Assembly (NCBI RefSeq): GCF_003987255.1 | Contig: NZ_PIQC01000004.1 | Location: 248,001-312,000, forward strand | Direction of reading: 5' to 3' | DNA: 64,000 nt | Origin: Idiomarina ramblicola | GTDB taxonomy: Bacteria; Pseudomonadota; Gammaproteobacteria; Enterobacterales; Alteromonadaceae | Shown: in pieces, positions 9,518 to 18,947 of the stretch | Numbering within the stretch: the stretch's first letter is position 1 | Layout: each line of letters begins with the position of its first letter | Translations under genes and position numbers: made by a program | Notes under the pieces: generated by a model | Told to the model about the DNA's origin: nothing | The model's database searches: none | What the model saw: only the letters and a program-made list of their open reading frames with translations

Positions 9518-9882
9518 GCTTCTCTCATATTATCGGCAGCGCACTGCAACTATGAGAATGGTTGTCACTGCTTCCGAGTTGTTATTGCGGTTTTCCGTAA
9601 CCTGTCTTTTATTATTGTTATTATTAAATGGAGCAACGACTAGCCTATTGGCTTTACTCCCTGGATTATCGAGAAATAAGATCAAATCTGACTTTTCGAT
9701 AATCTCCCGACCTCTTGTTATTTTTTTGTGTCGAGTTAGCTGTATTTTTACAGTCTTTTTATTATTTTCTCAAGGGCTTTTGGCATCTTATTTTTGTTTT
9801 TTTCTGCCCGTACGGCCCCGGAGCGTTGTTAAGACTACTTGAACCAAATATTAATTCAATGATTTTATTGATCTAAAAAACC
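9491..9882 (-). ncRNA. Candidate small RNA unit, about 390 nt
   Basis: Part of the 637-bp gap between yihI (start 9357) and cytochrome c4 (stop 9995). It is bounded by a sigma-70-like promoter (9889–9916) and a strong terminator (9490–9517), both pointing left. No minus-strand open frame of useful length lies inside. It has an ATTATCGA/TCGATAAT hairpin near the middle. No known RNA family was recognised; it has only a few GGA motifs, so it does not look like CsrB. Function unknown. Confidence 0.4.
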
Positions 9883-9888
9883 ACTTTT

Positions 9889-9916
9889 TTATTACTTTTC
9901 GTTAACAATGCGTCAA
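9889..9916 (-). promoter_or_regulatory. Candidate sigma-70 promoter of the intergenic RNA
   Basis: On the minus strand: TTGACG (9916–9911), 16-bp spacer, TAATAA (9894–9889). Predicted start near 9882. Confidence 0.5.
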
Positions 9917-9950
9917 TAATGACTTTTCTTATAACATTATTAATAGGCAT

Positions 9951-9975
9951 AAAAAAAGCGGCTTCAGCCGCTTTT
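9951..9975 (-). terminator. Terminator of cytochrome c4
   Basis: Stem AAAAGCGGC/GCCGCTTTT with loop TTCA, followed by T-run on the minus strand, 20 bp after the cytochrome stop. T-rich on both sides, so possibly bidirectional. Confidence 0.87.
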
Positions 9976-9994
9976 CTCTTCGTCAGGTAGTAAC

Positions 9995-10621
9995 TTAATA
10001 TAAGCCACTCAAGAACTTAGACAGCAATTCAATTTCTTCATCTGTCATCTTTTCAGTCACACCCTGCATCATTCCGTTCGGATCGTTAGCACGCTCGCCT
10101 TTGCGGAACATTTCTAGCTGAGACTTTGTGTAAGCAGCATGTTGGCCGGAAATGTCCGGAAATGCAGCTAATCCCATGCCATTACCTCTAGGTCCGTGAC
10201 AGCCTGCACATGAAGGCATATTCGTCTCAGGATTACCACGACGATAAAGGTCACGTCCCGATGCGATTAAATCTTCCGGCGTTTCGCCTTTTGGCTCGTC
10301 TTGTGACGCAAAGAATGCAGCCAGATCAGCCATGTCTTGCTCAGACAAGGAAGCGACCTGCCCCATCATGACAGGGTTACTACGACCTTCTTCACCACCG
10401 GTTTCTGACGCCAGTTTGTAGTCTTTCAGCTGTTTAAGCAGATATTTTTCGTGCTGGCCGGCCAAATGCGGATACATATCGGTCGGAGATTCACCATTGG
10501 GTCCATGGCAAGCCGCACAAACTTGCGATTTCTCTTTTCCGGCTTCAGCGTCGCCGCTTTGTGCTACTGCGATACCGGCGGTACCGAAGAAAAGTCCCAA
10601 AAAGATTGCGAATTTTTTCAT
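9995..10621 (-). CDS. Dihaem cytochrome c4
   Basis: Periplasmic electron carrier delivering electrons from bc1 complex toward terminal oxidases. Length 208 residues. A signal peptide (about 1–20, cleaved near AVA-QS) precedes two cytochrome c domains with haem sites CAACH (C35, C38, H39) and CAGCH (C138, C141, H142). Candidate axial methionines lie in NPVMMG and NGMMQG. Duplicate-domain length is typical for c4. Divergent from engB, the usual neighbour in Vibrio/Shewanella-like genomes; own terminator downstream. Confidence 0.94.
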   Translation of the reverse strand: MKKFAIFLGLFFGTAGIAVAQSGDAEAGKEKSQVCAACHGPNGESPTDMYPHLAGQHEKYLLKQLKDYKLASETGGEEGRSNPVMMGQVASLSEQDMADLAAFFASQDEPKGETPEDLIASGRDLYRRGNPETNMPSCAGCHGPRGNGMGLAAFPDISGQHAAYTKSQLEMFRKGERANDPNGMMQGVTEKMTDEEIELLSKFLSGLY

Positions 10622-10816
10622 GTTTGCTTCTCTTCTGTTCTGGATGGCGCCACGCGCCCCAATAAATCACCTTAAGCAGGTTGCTATTTTACACAAAACT
10701 TGTGTGGATTAAACGATTAAAACCGAATCAATTGCTAAATGATCATTGGAGATACTGCCCGAATACTTCATAATGCGCGTAGACGTTCCGTTTTATCAAT
10801 AAAAGTGACCTTAATA

Positions 10817-11437
10817 GTGGCAGACCAGCAATTAGATTACGCATCGGCAAAATTTGTGACCAGTGCCCCGGATATCAGCAAACTGCCTCCGGACACGGGC
10901 ATCGAAATAGCGTTCGCCGGCCGTTCTAATGCCGGTAAATCGAGTGCGTTAAATACACTGACTCGGCAAAAGTCACTGGCTCGTACCAGTAAGACACCTG
11001 GCCGTACACAATTGATCAACGTGTTTGAGCTGGATAGTGGTCAACGCCTTATCGATTTACCCGGATATGGCTTTGCCAAAGTACCGCTGGCAGTGAAAGA
11101 AAAGTGGCAACGCTCTTTAAGTGAATATCTTCAGCAAAGAGACAGTCTGAAGGGCATCGTGGTCCTAATGGACATTCGCCACCCCTTTCGCGAAACCGAC
11201 CAGGAACTCATTTATTGGGCTGTCGATTGCGAGTTACCGGTACTGGTGTTACTAACCAAGGCCGATAAACTGAAACAAGGCGCCCGCAAGTCTACGGTTT
11301 TACAAGCGCGACAGGCAGCCATTGCCTTCAACGGCGATGTTCAGGTCGAGGCTTTTTCCTCGTTAAAACGCTTCGGCGTCGAGCAAGTCGAAGAAAAACT
11401 CAACCAGTGGTATAGCAAAGAGTATGACGACGAATAA
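10817..11437 (+). CDS. engB: Ribosome biogenesis GTPase EngB (YsxC/YihA)
   Basis: Essential TrmE-Era-type GTPase for 50S assembly. G1 [10 protein letters not shown]3 DLPGYGF and G4 TKAD are all visible, in the conserved context [20 protein letters not shown]. The frame is open from an ATG at 10739, but homologues begin about a dozen residues before the SAPDI motif. The GTG at 10817 gives 206 residues (E. coli 210) and is preferred; neither start has a strong SD. The 3' end overlaps the next gene by 14 nt. Confidence 0.93.
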   Translation: MADQQLDYASAKFVTSAPDISKLPPDTGIEIAFAGRSNAGKSSALNTLTRQKSLARTSKTPGRTQLINVFELDSGQRLIDLPGYGFAKVPLAVKEKWQRSLSEYLQQRDSLKGIVVLMDIRHPFRETDQELIYWAVDCELPVLVLLTKADKLKQGARKSTVLQARQAAIAFNGDVQVEAFSSLKRFGVEQVEEKLNQWYSKEYDDE

Positions 11438-12341
11438 CACGCCGCCGCTTAGTGCCTGGTTATTATTAGGCTTACTCGCTTTAATTTGGGGCAGTTCCTT
11501 TTTATTAATTAAGAAGGGTTTACTGGCTTTTGGTCCAATGGAAGTTGGGGCTCTACGCATTAGTTCTGCCGGTATCGTGCTAGCTCCCTTTATCGCTCGC
11601 CGCCTGAACAAAATCACCCGCAAGCACTGGTTAAAACTGGCCAGTGTTGGCTTGGTCGGCAGTCTAATCCCGGCCTTTATGTTCGCAATAGCACAAACTC
11701 AGTTAGCTAGTGGCGTCACCGGGGTTCTCAATGCCTTAACTCCCATAGCCACTCTGGTTATAGGCTCTTTATTCTTCCATCAAAAGGCGCGGGTAGCACA
11801 GATTATCGGCGTCGGTATAGGCCTGTTTGGTACCCTGCTTCTGGTTACCGCTTCCGCTAATGGCCGTTGGGATTTCAATCTTTATGCCTTGTTAGTCATG
11901 GCAGCAACGGTTTGTTACGGTCTGAATCTGAACCTGATTAAACATAAAATCAGTGATTTATCACCGTTGACCATCACCGGTATATCCCTACTCATGGCTG
12001 CGGTTCCTGCCACGGTTTATTTGTTCGCTGGCACAGAATTTATCACTCAGGTTCAACAACCCGGCGCTATGTTGTCGCTATTCTCGGTTTTGGCTTTAGG
12101 TATTGCTGGAACGGCCGGTGCTTTGGTTATTTTTAACCACGTTGTGCAATTAACCAATACCGTGTTTACCAGTTCAGTCACTTATCTCATTCCGGTGGTT
12201 GCCGTACTACTGGGCGTACTTGACGGTGAAGCGTTCTGGTTACAACAAGGTGTTGGTATGTTGGCAATTCTTGTTGGCGTATGGTTTGCCAACCGTAAAG
12301 GTCGCTCTGGTCTTGCCGGTATCCCGCAGAGAGAACAATAA
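11424..12341 (+). CDS. EamA/DMT family transporter
   Basis: A 305-residue inner-membrane permease of the drug/metabolite transporter superfamily. About ten hydrophobic helices form two EamA repeats (first about residues 8–140, second about 150–290), with the diagnostic [17 protein letters not shown] at the N-terminus. It starts inside the end of engB, so it is co-translated with it. The substrate (amino acids, metabolites or drugs) cannot be told. This gene sits between engB and polA, where many gammaproteobacteria have no such gene. Confidence 0.88.
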   Translation: MTTNNTPPLSAWLLLGLLALIWGSSFLLIKKGLLAFGPMEVGALRISSAGIVLAPFIARRLNKITRKHWLKLASVGLVGSLIPAFMFAIAQTQLASGVTGVLNALTPIATLVIGSLFFHQKARVAQIIGVGIGLFGTLLLVTASANGRWDFNLYALLVMAATVCYGLNLNLIKHKISDLSPLTITGISLLMAAVPATVYLFAGTEFITQVQQPGAMLSLFSVLALGIAGTAGALVIFNHVVQLTNTVFTSSVTYLIPVVAVLLGVLDGEAFWLQQGVGMLAILVGVWFANRKGRSGLAGIPQREQ

Positions 12342-12366
12342 AAAAGCCCGACTAAAAAGCCGGGCC
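12340..12366 (-). terminator. Terminator of polA
   Basis: Minus strand: GCCCG, 10-nt loop, CGGGC followed by six T. It directly abuts the EamA stop codon on the other strand. Confidence 0.8.
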
Positions 12367-12462
12367 AAAAGTAATCCAGGGAGAACAATTTTTTGAGGGA
12401 GGATTAATCCCCTCAATTATTGTGACTAGACCCTTTTTATAAAGTTCACAAAAATCGTAAAA

Positions 12463-15228
12463 TTAATGTGCTTCATCCCAATTATTGCCTTTACCAGCCT
12501 CTGCAATAAGTGGCACATCAAGGTTTGCGGCCTTCTCCATGACTTCGGTTAATTGTGCTATATAATCATCCAGCTTAGCTTCCCTTATCTCGAAAACCAG
12601 CTCATCGTGAACTTGCATTAACATACGCACATCGTCCTGACATTGATTGCTGTTTATCCAGTCCGCAACTTTCAGCATAGCTTTTTTAATAATGTCAGCT
12701 GCCGTTCCCTGCATTGGCGCATTAATGGCTGCTCGCTCAGCACCTTTTCGGCGTGCTCCGTTACTGGCTTTAATATCCGGCAAAGGCAAGCGGCGTCCGA
12801 ACAGCGTTTTAACATACCCCTGCTCCTTTGCCTGTTTACGCGTATCTTCCATATAACGCAATACACCCGGAAAGCGCTCAAAGTATTTATCCATATAATG
12901 CTGAGCTTCATGACGGGCAATTCCCAACTGGCGCGCAAGACCAAAAGCAGACATACCGTAAATTAACCCGAAGTTGACCGCTTTAGCCTGTCGACGCTGA
13001 TCATCCGTTACCTCGTCAGCTTTGCAACCGAACACCTCACCGGCCGTTGCCCGGTGAATATCCAGACCTTCAGCAAAAGCCTTTAATAAGGACGCATCCT
13101 GTGACAGATGCGCCATAATACGCAGTTCAATCTGGCTGTAATCGATAGCGACAATCTTATAGCCTGGTTCCGGAACAAAGGCCTGTCGCACTCTGCGCCC
13201 TTCAGCAGTACGAATAGGAATGTTCTGTAAGTTCGGATCGGTCGATGACAAACGGCCCGTTGCGGTAACCGCCTGCTGATAAGAAGTATGCACCCGGCCG
13301 GTGTCCGGGTTGATCATCTTCGGCAGCTTATCGGTATAAGTCGATTTTAGCTTCGACAAACTTCGGTGCTGCAAAATAACATCCGGTAAAGGATAGTCAT
13401 GCGCCAATTCATGCAAGACTTCCTCAGCCGTCGAGGGAGCCCCTTTCGGGGTTTTCTTAACGACTGGCAGCTCCAGCTTTTCAAAAAAGATTCGTTGCAG
13501 CTGCTTAGTGGAACCTAAGTTGAACTCCTCACCGGCAATCTCAAACGCTTTTTTCTCCAGAGCATCGAGCTTTTCGGTAATTTCCTGACTTTGTTTACCG
13601 AGCAAATTTGCGTCAATACGGACGCCATACTGTTCCATATCGCACAATACGGGAACTAACGGTACTTCTATATCGGTGAGTACGCTGTGCAGGTCGCTGC
13701 CAACATCTTTGACCTTACTCCAGAGTACCTCGTGCAATCGAAAAGTAATGTCTGCATCTTCCGCCGCATACGGCCCTGCCTGCTCCAAATCAATTTGATT
13801 AAACGTTAATTGCTTTGCACCCTTTCCGGCAATCTCTTCAAAACTGATGGTTTTATGATTCAGGTAATGCAGACTCAAAGTATCCATGTCATGCCGTGAA
13901 CCGACACTGTTAAATACATAAGATGCCAGCATGGTGTCATTCAGAATTCCACCTAACCGAATATCATAGCGACGCAAAATATGAGCATCATACTTTAGGT
14001 TCTGGCCAACTTTTTGCGGTTTATCGGCTTCAAGCAGTGGCTTCAGTTGCTCCAGCAACCAGTCACGACCCACTTGCTCAGGCGCGTCCATATAGTCATG
14101 GCCAACCGGAATATAGACCGCTTCGCCGGGTGCCATCGCTAATGACACACCAACAAGTTCCGCCTGCATATAATTCAGGCTGGTTGTTTCCGTATCAAAA
14201 GCAAAAAAGTCACTTTTCTTCAGCGAGGTTAAATAATCACTGACTTCCTTTTCCGTCATTAAGACACGATAAGCCTCCCGGTTAATATCGCTAACGGGCT
14301 TTTCACCATCGGTATCGCCTAACGCCTGATCGGTTGCGGCACCGCTTTCCATGAGCTCACCGAGCCAGCGGCGGAATTCACAACGACCGTATAGCTCAGC
14401 CAGCTTTTCGCTATCCGCCGTTTGTATGGTGAGCTTCTCCGGCTCCAGTTCCATAGCGACATCAAGCTTAATGGTCGCCAGCTCACGCGACATCAGTAAC
14501 TGATCTTTGTATTCATTAAGCTTAGCCGGCATAGACTTAGCGCCACGGAACGACAGCTCAGTTACAGCGTCAACGTTCTCGTAAATAGCGTCAATGCTCG
14601 GAATACTCTGCAGCATAGCCTGTGCCGTTTTCTCTCCCACCTTAGGCAATCCCGGAATATTGTCCGAGCTATCGCCCATTAGGGCCAAGTAATCAATAAT
14701 TTGATTGGGTTTAACACCAAACTTTTTCTCAACGCCTGCAGGGTCTAATAACGTGTCAGTCATGGTATTAATGAGCATGACATGCTCATTAACAAGCTGC
14801 GCCATGTCTTTATCACCTGTACTGATCAGCGTAAACCGCCCTTCTTCCCCAGCTTGTCGCGCTAAGGTACCGATAACGTCATCCGCTTCAACATCGTCAA
14901 CGCATAGCAATGGCAGTCCCATTGCCTGAACAATATCGTGCAGAACTTTAATCTGTGAACGCAAGTCGTCCGGCATAGGCGGCCGGTTGGCTTTGTATTC
15001 TTCATAGATATCGCTGCGAAATGTCTTGCCTTTGGCATCAAAAACAACCGCCATATGACTAGGTTTATAGCGTTTTAGCAAGCTCCGCAACATGTTAACG
15101 ACGCCGTAAATAGCTCCGGTCGGTTCGCCTTTAGAATTGGTTAAATGCGGTGGCGCATGAAAAGCGCGAAACAAATAAGAGGAACCATCGACAAGAATAA
15201 ACGGATTTTCTGGAACAGATGTGGCCAT
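12463..15228 (-). CDS. polA: DNA polymerase I
   Basis: Fills gaps, removes RNA primers and repairs DNA. Length 921 residues (E. coli 928). The 5'-3' exonuclease domain (about 1–290) starts FILVDGSSYLFRAFHA. The 3'-5' exonuclease domain (about 320–515) keeps the catalytic FDTET motif, so proofreading should be active. The polymerase domain has motif A DYSQIELRIMAHL, motif B (RRQAKAVNFGLIYG) and motif C QVHDELVFE. Own terminator. Upstream gap to aroE carries a perfect DnaA box and a tandem repeat. Confidence 0.98.
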   Translation of the reverse strand: MATSVPENPFILVDGSSYLFRAFHAPPHLTNSKGEPTGAIYGVVNMLRSLLKRYKPSHMAVVFDAKGKTFRSDIYEEYKANRPPMPDDLRSQIKVLHDIVQAMGLPLLCVDDVEADDVIGTLARQAGEEGRFTLISTGDKDMAQLVNEHVMLINTMTDTLLDPAGVEKKFGVKPNQIIDYLALMGDSSDNIPGLPKVGEKTAQAMLQSIPSIDAIYENVDAVTELSFRGAKSMPAKLNEYKDQLLMSRELATIKLDVAMELEPEKLTIQTADSEKLAELYGRCEFRRWLGELMESGAATDQALGDTDGEKPVSDINREAYRVLMTEKEVSDYLTSLKKSDFFAFDTETTSLNYMQAELVGVSLAMAPGEAVYIPVGHDYMDAPEQVGRDWLLEQLKPLLEADKPQKVGQNLKYDAHILRRYDIRLGGILNDTMLASYVFNSVGSRHDMDTLSLHYLNHKTISFEEIAGKGAKQLTFNQIDLEQAGPYAAEDADITFRLHEVLWSKVKDVGSDLHSVLTDIEVPLVPVLCDMEQYGVRIDANLLGKQSQEITEKLDALEKKAFEIAGEEFNLGSTKQLQRIFFEKLELPVVKKTPKGAPSTAEEVLHELAHDYPLPDVILQHRSLSKLKSTYTDKLPKMINPDTGRVHTSYQQAVTATGRLSSTDPNLQNIPIRTAEGRRVRQAFVPEPGYKIVAIDYSQIELRIMAHLSQDASLLKAFAEGLDIHRATAGEVFGCKADEVTDDQRRQAKAVNFGLIYGMSAFGLARQLGIARHEAQHYMDKYFERFPGVLRYMEDTRKQAKEQGYVKTLFGRRLPLPDIKASNGARRKGAERAAINAPMQGTAADIIKKAMLKVADWINSNQCQDDVRMLMQVHDELVFEIREAKLDDYIAQLTEVMEKAANLDVPLIAEAGKGNNWDEAH

Positions 15229-15297
15229 AGTTTAAAACCTAAGTTAAGCGTTACCTATAGGATGCCACAGAACAGCAATTCAGACCACTGAACAGAC

Positions 15298-15306
15298 TGT
15301 GCATAA
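15298..15306 (-). promoter_or_regulatory. DnaA box upstream of polA
   Basis: TGTGCATAA, i.e. TTATGCACA on the minus strand, fits TTATNCACA exactly. It lies 70 bp before the polA start. Confidence 0.5.
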
Positions 15307-15308
15307 CC

Positions 15309-15330
15309 TGTTAACAACTCTGTTAACAAC
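15309..15330. repeat. Tandem direct repeat TGTTAACAAC x2
   Basis: Two exact copies of the 10-mer (15309–15318 and 15321–15330) separated by TC, each containing the palindrome GTTAAC, in the polA upstream region. Possible binding site for an unidentified regulator. Confidence 0.6.
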
Positions 15331-15412
15331 GATCTATTCCACAGCTGGAAATTGAGATTTCCCCGTGTCTGAATTTTACTTAAGTTATTGATAGTGTGGG
15401 ATTTAAAACGAC

Positions 15413-15564
15413 AGGCATCCCTAAATGCCTTTTACTTTTTCTTATTATGCTTCACTGTGGAAACTATTCTGTTTACGTCCTGAAATGGAAGGAAATGCAT
15501 CGTAAACAGGTCAGACAGATTACCACAAAATCAGCAATGATCTACTGACAAATTCAGTTTTTTT
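15413..15564 (+). other. Structured intergenic stretch between aroE and polA
   Basis: The 399-bp gap 15229–15627 contains no gene. On the plus strand it shows AGGCAT/ATGCCT plus T-rich tail (15413–15440), a perfect 9-bp inverted repeat CTGTTTACG/CGTAAACAG (15469–15477, 15501–15509; 23-nt loop) and ACTGA/TCAGT plus seven T (15544–15564). These could be terminators or a small transcript, but no good promoter was found. Confidence 0.35.
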
Positions 15565-15627
15565 ATAACCTTTTGTTCCGCATTTTTCTTTACTTATAAA
15601 AAGCTCGGAAAAGTCCTTTTCAATCAA

Positions 15628-16467
15628 TTAACTAGACTTTCTCAATTCGGACATAACAGATGTGGTATCCGGACGCTCACCACCCATCCAAAGTTGATAG
15701 GAAGAGGCCGCCTGTTCCACCAGCATGCCCAGGCCATCACTCACTTTTTTACACCCAACCTGGGTTAGCTGATGCATAAATACGGTGGGTTTCGCAGCGT
15801 ACATCAAATCATAGCCGCAAGCATCATCTGCAAGTATCGGTGGTAACGTCAGACACTGGCCCGTTAAGCTGCTGCTGGTAGCGTTAATTAATAGCTCTAC
15901 CGGCTCTTCAATGGCAGAAGCAGACGACAGTACCTGAACTAAATTTGCCTCGGCTAAGCCAAGGGCTTTCAGCTCTGATTTAAGTGCCTCAGCTTTTTCG
16001 ACAGTACGATTGATCAAATAAAGATGCTTTGGCTGCTGCGCCAGCAATAAAGGCAGTATGCCACGAGCAGAGCCGCCGGCGCCAAAAATAGTAAGTGAGC
16101 GCCCACTTACTTTAAACCCCTTATTCTCAAGATCAATAGCAAGCCCTTCACCATCTGTATTATCGCCTACTAGCTGACCTGACTTACTCGAGATGAGGGT
16201 GTTCACCGCACCAGCCAACTGCGCTCGCTCGGTTAATTGCGTCACCAACCTTGCCGCGTCTTGCTTAAAAGGCAAAGTGACATTAGCCCCCCGCCCGCCG
16301 TGACAGAAAAACTGTGCCACACTCCGCGAGAATCGCCCGGAGGTGGCCAGATAGCGTTGGTAGTTGACGTGCTCTTGTTGAGCCTGCGCAAACAATGAAT
16401 GAATACGTGGTGACAGACTATGTTCAATGGGGTTTCCGAATACACCCAGCTGAGTTAACGGCTTCAT
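15628..16467 (-). CDS. aroE: Shikimate dehydrogenase
   Basis: NADPH-dependent reduction of 3-dehydroshikimate to shikimate. Length 279 residues. Shikimate-site SLSPRIHS near residue 18, the loop GANVTLPFK with catalytic lysine, NTDGEGL, and the NADP Rossmann motif GAGGSARG. Overlaps the hemF stop by 4 nt. The order aroE–hemF–tsaC–yrdD–smg–dprA on one strand is a conserved gammaproteobacterial block. Confidence 0.97.
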   Translation of the reverse strand: MKPLTQLGVFGNPIEHSLSPRIHSLFAQAQQEHVNYQRYLATSGRFSRSVAQFFCHGGRGANVTLPFKQDAARLVTQLTERAQLAGAVNTLISSKSGQLVGDNTDGEGLAIDLENKGFKVSGRSLTIFGAGGSARGILPLLLAQQPKHLYLINRTVEKAEALKSELKALGLAEANLVQVLSSASAIEEPVELLINATSSSLTGQCLTLPPILADDACGYDLMYAAKPTVFMHQLTQVGCKKVSDGLGMLVEQAASSYQLWMGGERPDTTSVMSELRKSS

Positions 16468-17378
16468 TTCGTCAGCCAGTCTCTGGGTTTCAAATAATAG
16501 GATGTCAATTGCTCTTCTGCAGAGTCTGGCTCTGCTTGCCAGTTGTATTCCCAGCGCGCCAGCGGTGGCATCGACATTAAAATGGACTCCGTTCTGCCGC
16601 CGGTTTGTAAACCAAACAAGGTTCCGCGGTCCCAGACAAGGTTAAACTCAACATAACGGCCACGGCGATAAAGTTGAAAATCTCTTTGCTGCTGACTATA
16701 AGCCAGGCCTTTGCGCCGCTCAACAATAGGAAGGTAAGCTTTAGTAAAAGCATCACCTACTGCTTTTATTACTGCGAAACACTCTTCAAATGCACGATCA
16801 TTGAGGTCATCAAAGAAAATACCACCGACACCACGCGCTTCATTCCGGTGCTTAAGAAAGAAATAGTCATCACACCAGGCTTTGTATTCTGGATAAAGCT
16901 TTTCATCAACTCTGTCCAACGCGTCTTTCGCTTGTTGATGCCACTCAATAATGTCTTCCTCAAAAGGATAAAATGGCGTTAAATCGAACCCACCGCCAAA
17001 CCACCAAACTGGCTCTTCGCCTTCTTTTTGCGCAATGAAAAAGCGCACATTCATATGCGCAGTCGGCACCATTGGGTTTTCCGGGTGCATGACCAGGGAA
17101 ACACCACAGGCATTAAAATCGCGCCCCTCCAGCTCAGGTCTGTGTGCCGTTGCCGACGCCGGCATCTTTTCGCCATACACATGAGAGAAACCAACACCAC
17201 CTTGCTCGAAAACCGCACCATTTTTAATGATCCGCGAACGGCCGCCACCGCCACCCGGACGATCCCAGCTGTCTTCCTGGAAGCTCCGTTCACCATCAAC
17301 CTCCGTCAGTTGTTGGCAAATGGCATCCTGTAATGACATCAGATAACTTTTTACCTGCTTTAAATAATCGTTATGCAT
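16464..17378 (-). CDS. hemF: Oxygen-dependent coproporphyrinogen III oxidase
   Basis: Oxidative decarboxylation of coproporphyrinogen III in haem synthesis. Length 304 residues (E. coli 299). Signature stretches [39 protein letters not shown] and RGIYVEFNL-like [15 protein letters not shown] are all present. Overlaps tsaC by 8 nt and aroE by 4 nt, so in an operon. Confidence 0.97.
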   Translation of the reverse strand: MHNDYLKQVKSYLMSLQDAICQQLTEVDGERSFQEDSWDRPGGGGGRSRIIKNGAVFEQGGVGFSHVYGEKMPASATAHRPELEGRDFNACGVSLVMHPENPMVPTAHMNVRFFIAQKEGEEPVWWFGGGFDLTPFYPFEEDIIEWHQQAKDALDRVDEKLYPEYKAWCDDYFFLKHRNEARGVGGIFFDDLNDRAFEECFAVIKAVGDAFTKAYLPIVERRKGLAYSQQQRDFQLYRRGRYVEFNLVWDRGTLFGLQTGGRTESILMSMPPLARWEYNWQAEPDSAEEQLTSYYLKPRDWLTK

Positions 17379-17931
17379 CGTCTCTTACAACCTGATTATT
17401 GAATGGATTAATAATACGGGTTGGCTTCGCGGCTCCGCCGGTGCTCTCCTCCATGACCCAATCTACGCTGTCGCCGAACTGCTGACGCACTTCTGCAGCG
17501 GTGCGGGCAGGCTCCTGGCCGGTTAGGTTGGCACTGGTCGACACCAATGCATGACCGAGTTCACGGCAGAGCTCCCTCACTGGTTCGTGCGCACTCACGC
17601 GCACAGCAATCGTCTCGCGGCCACCGGTTAATAAGGACGATACGCCCTTCCTTACCGGCAGAATTAATGTGACAGGTCCTGGCCAATGCGACAAAACACT
17701 AAAGCGTTTGTCCTGAGAAATAGCAGAATCTTCAACAAAAGGAAGCAATTGACTGTAGTCAGCAGCAATAAGAATCAAGCCTTTTTCAGCCGGTCGCTGT
17801 TTCAGACTTAATAATCGTTGAATCGCTACTTCATTATTTGGATCGCAACCTAATCCAAACACCGCTTCTGTCGGATAGGCGATAATACCGGTTTTTATTG
17901 CGTTATGCGCCGCTTCCCATTGATCTGCCAT
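17371..17931 (-). CDS. tsaC: L-threonylcarbamoyladenylate synthase (TsaC/RimN)
   Basis: Makes threonylcarbamoyl-AMP for the t6A37 modification of ANN-decoding tRNAs. Length 186 residues, the short single-domain TsaC form (not Sua5). YrdC fold with [15 protein letters not shown] near the N-terminus, [25 protein letters not shown] and [12 protein letters not shown]. Overlaps hemF and lies 27 nt after yrdD. Confidence 0.95.
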   Translation of the reverse strand: MADQWEAAHNAIKTGIIAYPTEAVFGLGCDPNNEVAIQRLLSLKQRPAEKGLILIAADYSQLLPFVEDSAISQDKRFSVLSHWPGPVTLILPVRKGVSSLLTGGRETIAVRVSAHEPVRELCRELGHALVSTSANLTGQEPARTAAEVRQQFGDSVDWVMEESTGGAAKPTRIINPFNNQVVRDDA

Positions 17932-17958
17932 AATTCCTCCTCCACTTAAGGTGTTGAA

Positions 17959-18471
17959 TTATAGCGCGTCCGACTTATAGTCGCATTGCTTTTGCGGACA
18001 GACTTTACGAATTCCTGCAGCGGACTTCTTTTTAACCAGCAATGGATATTGGCATTTAGGGCAGGTTTCATCCACCGGCGGTTGATTCACGGTGAACTCA
18101 CATTTCGGATATTGGTCGCAGGCATAGAAGACGGTGCCGCGTCGTGATGTTTTTTGGTGTAGCTCGCCTACGCTGCATTCAGGGCAAGTAATCGAGCTCT
18201 GTTCTTCAGTATTCGGTTCTGTAACAAACTCACATTCGGGGAAGCCACTGCAGCCAACGAACAAACCATAGCGCCCACTTTTTAATTGAAGTTCTTTGCC
18301 ACATTCCGGGCAGGCAACTCCAAGGTCTTCGGGATCAATTTCAGATTGTTCACGAAGACCCCGTTTATAATCGCAGTCAGGATACCCTGTACAACCTAAA
18401 AAGCTGTTATGTCCAACATGTTTAATGACCAGTGGTCGCTCACAACGGGGGCAGCGCTCATCTGATGACAT
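17959..18471 (-). CDS. Topoisomerase I-type zinc-finger protein (YrdD-like)
   Basis: A 170-residue protein made almost wholly of four C4 zinc-ribbon modules, each with a CPxC pair and a later C/C pair (CPRC…CTGYPDC, CPEC…CSGFPEC, CPEC…CDQYPKC, CPKC…CPQKQC). They match the C-terminal zinc domain of DNA topoisomerase I but lack its catalytic part. Likely binds single-stranded DNA or RNA. Its start overlaps the smg stop by 1 nt. Confidence 0.88.
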   Translation of the reverse strand: MSSDERCPRCERPLVIKHVGHNSFLGCTGYPDCDYKRGLREQSEIDPEDLGVACPECGKELQLKSGRYGLFVGCSGFPECEFVTEPNTEEQSSITCPECSVGELHQKTSRRGTVFYACDQYPKCEFTVNQPPVDETCPKCQYPLLVKKKSAAGIRKVCPQKQCDYKSDAL

Positions 18472-18944
18472 TAATGTAAAGGCCCTTCGGCTTCCTCGAA
18501 CAATAAGCCTTCCATCTGGTCGTAGGCGGCTTCCTGACCGGGAACATTAAACAGAACCATGAGCACAACCCACTTCAGGTCATCCAGAGTAAAGTTGGCC
18601 GTTTCCAGTTCCATCACACGGTCAATAACCACTTCACGAGTGGCGAAATCTAACACACCTAAATTCTCTAAATACATTAGGAAGCCACGACTCTGGCTGT
18701 CTAAGCGAGTCATTTCTGCCGCCGTATAAATGCGGGTAGACTGCTGCGGAGCGACATCCAGATAAGATTTGGTTTCCATTTCCTGTAAATCGGCCAAGCG
18801 TTCCAGCCACGCCAAAGCCTTCTGGATTTCCTGATGACGGAAACCAGCCCGGGTAAGTTCATTGGTTAACTCATCGTGATCAACCACAACTTCCATTTCG
18901 GAATGAATGTAGTTTTCAAACAAGTACATGAGGATATCAAACAT
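18471..18944 (-). CDS. smg: Smg family protein (DUF494)
   Basis: A 157-residue protein of unknown function, starting [14 protein letters not shown] as Smg/DUF494 proteins do, with a largely helical acidic sequence. Always found beside dprA/def in this group of bacteria, here 3 nt after dprA. No catalytic motif is evident. Confidence 0.9.
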   Translation of the reverse strand: MFDILMYLFENYIHSEMEVVVDHDELTNELTRAGFRHQEIQKALAWLERLADLQEMETKSYLDVAPQQSTRIYTAAEMTRLDSQSRGFLMYLENLGVLDFATREVVIDRVMELETANFTLDDLKWVVLMVLFNVPGQEAAYDQMEGLLFEEAEGPLH

Positions 18945-18947
18945 ACT

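Noticed and set aside
9501-9842. Plus-strand 113-codon frame, leucine-rich, resembling a leader peptide
   Set aside because: Its start lies inside a terminator hairpin, internal ATGs lack an SD, and no leucine or isoleucine biosynthetic gene follows. Hydrophobicity comes from T-rich DNA.
10739-10816. N-terminal extension of EngB
   Set aside because: 26 extra residues not found in homologues and no SD at the ATG; GTG 10817 fits the family length better, though this is not proven.
12341-12462. Spot 42-like small RNA beside polA
   Set aside because: The gap contains only the polA terminator and A/T-rich DNA; none of the conserved Spot 42 segments are present.
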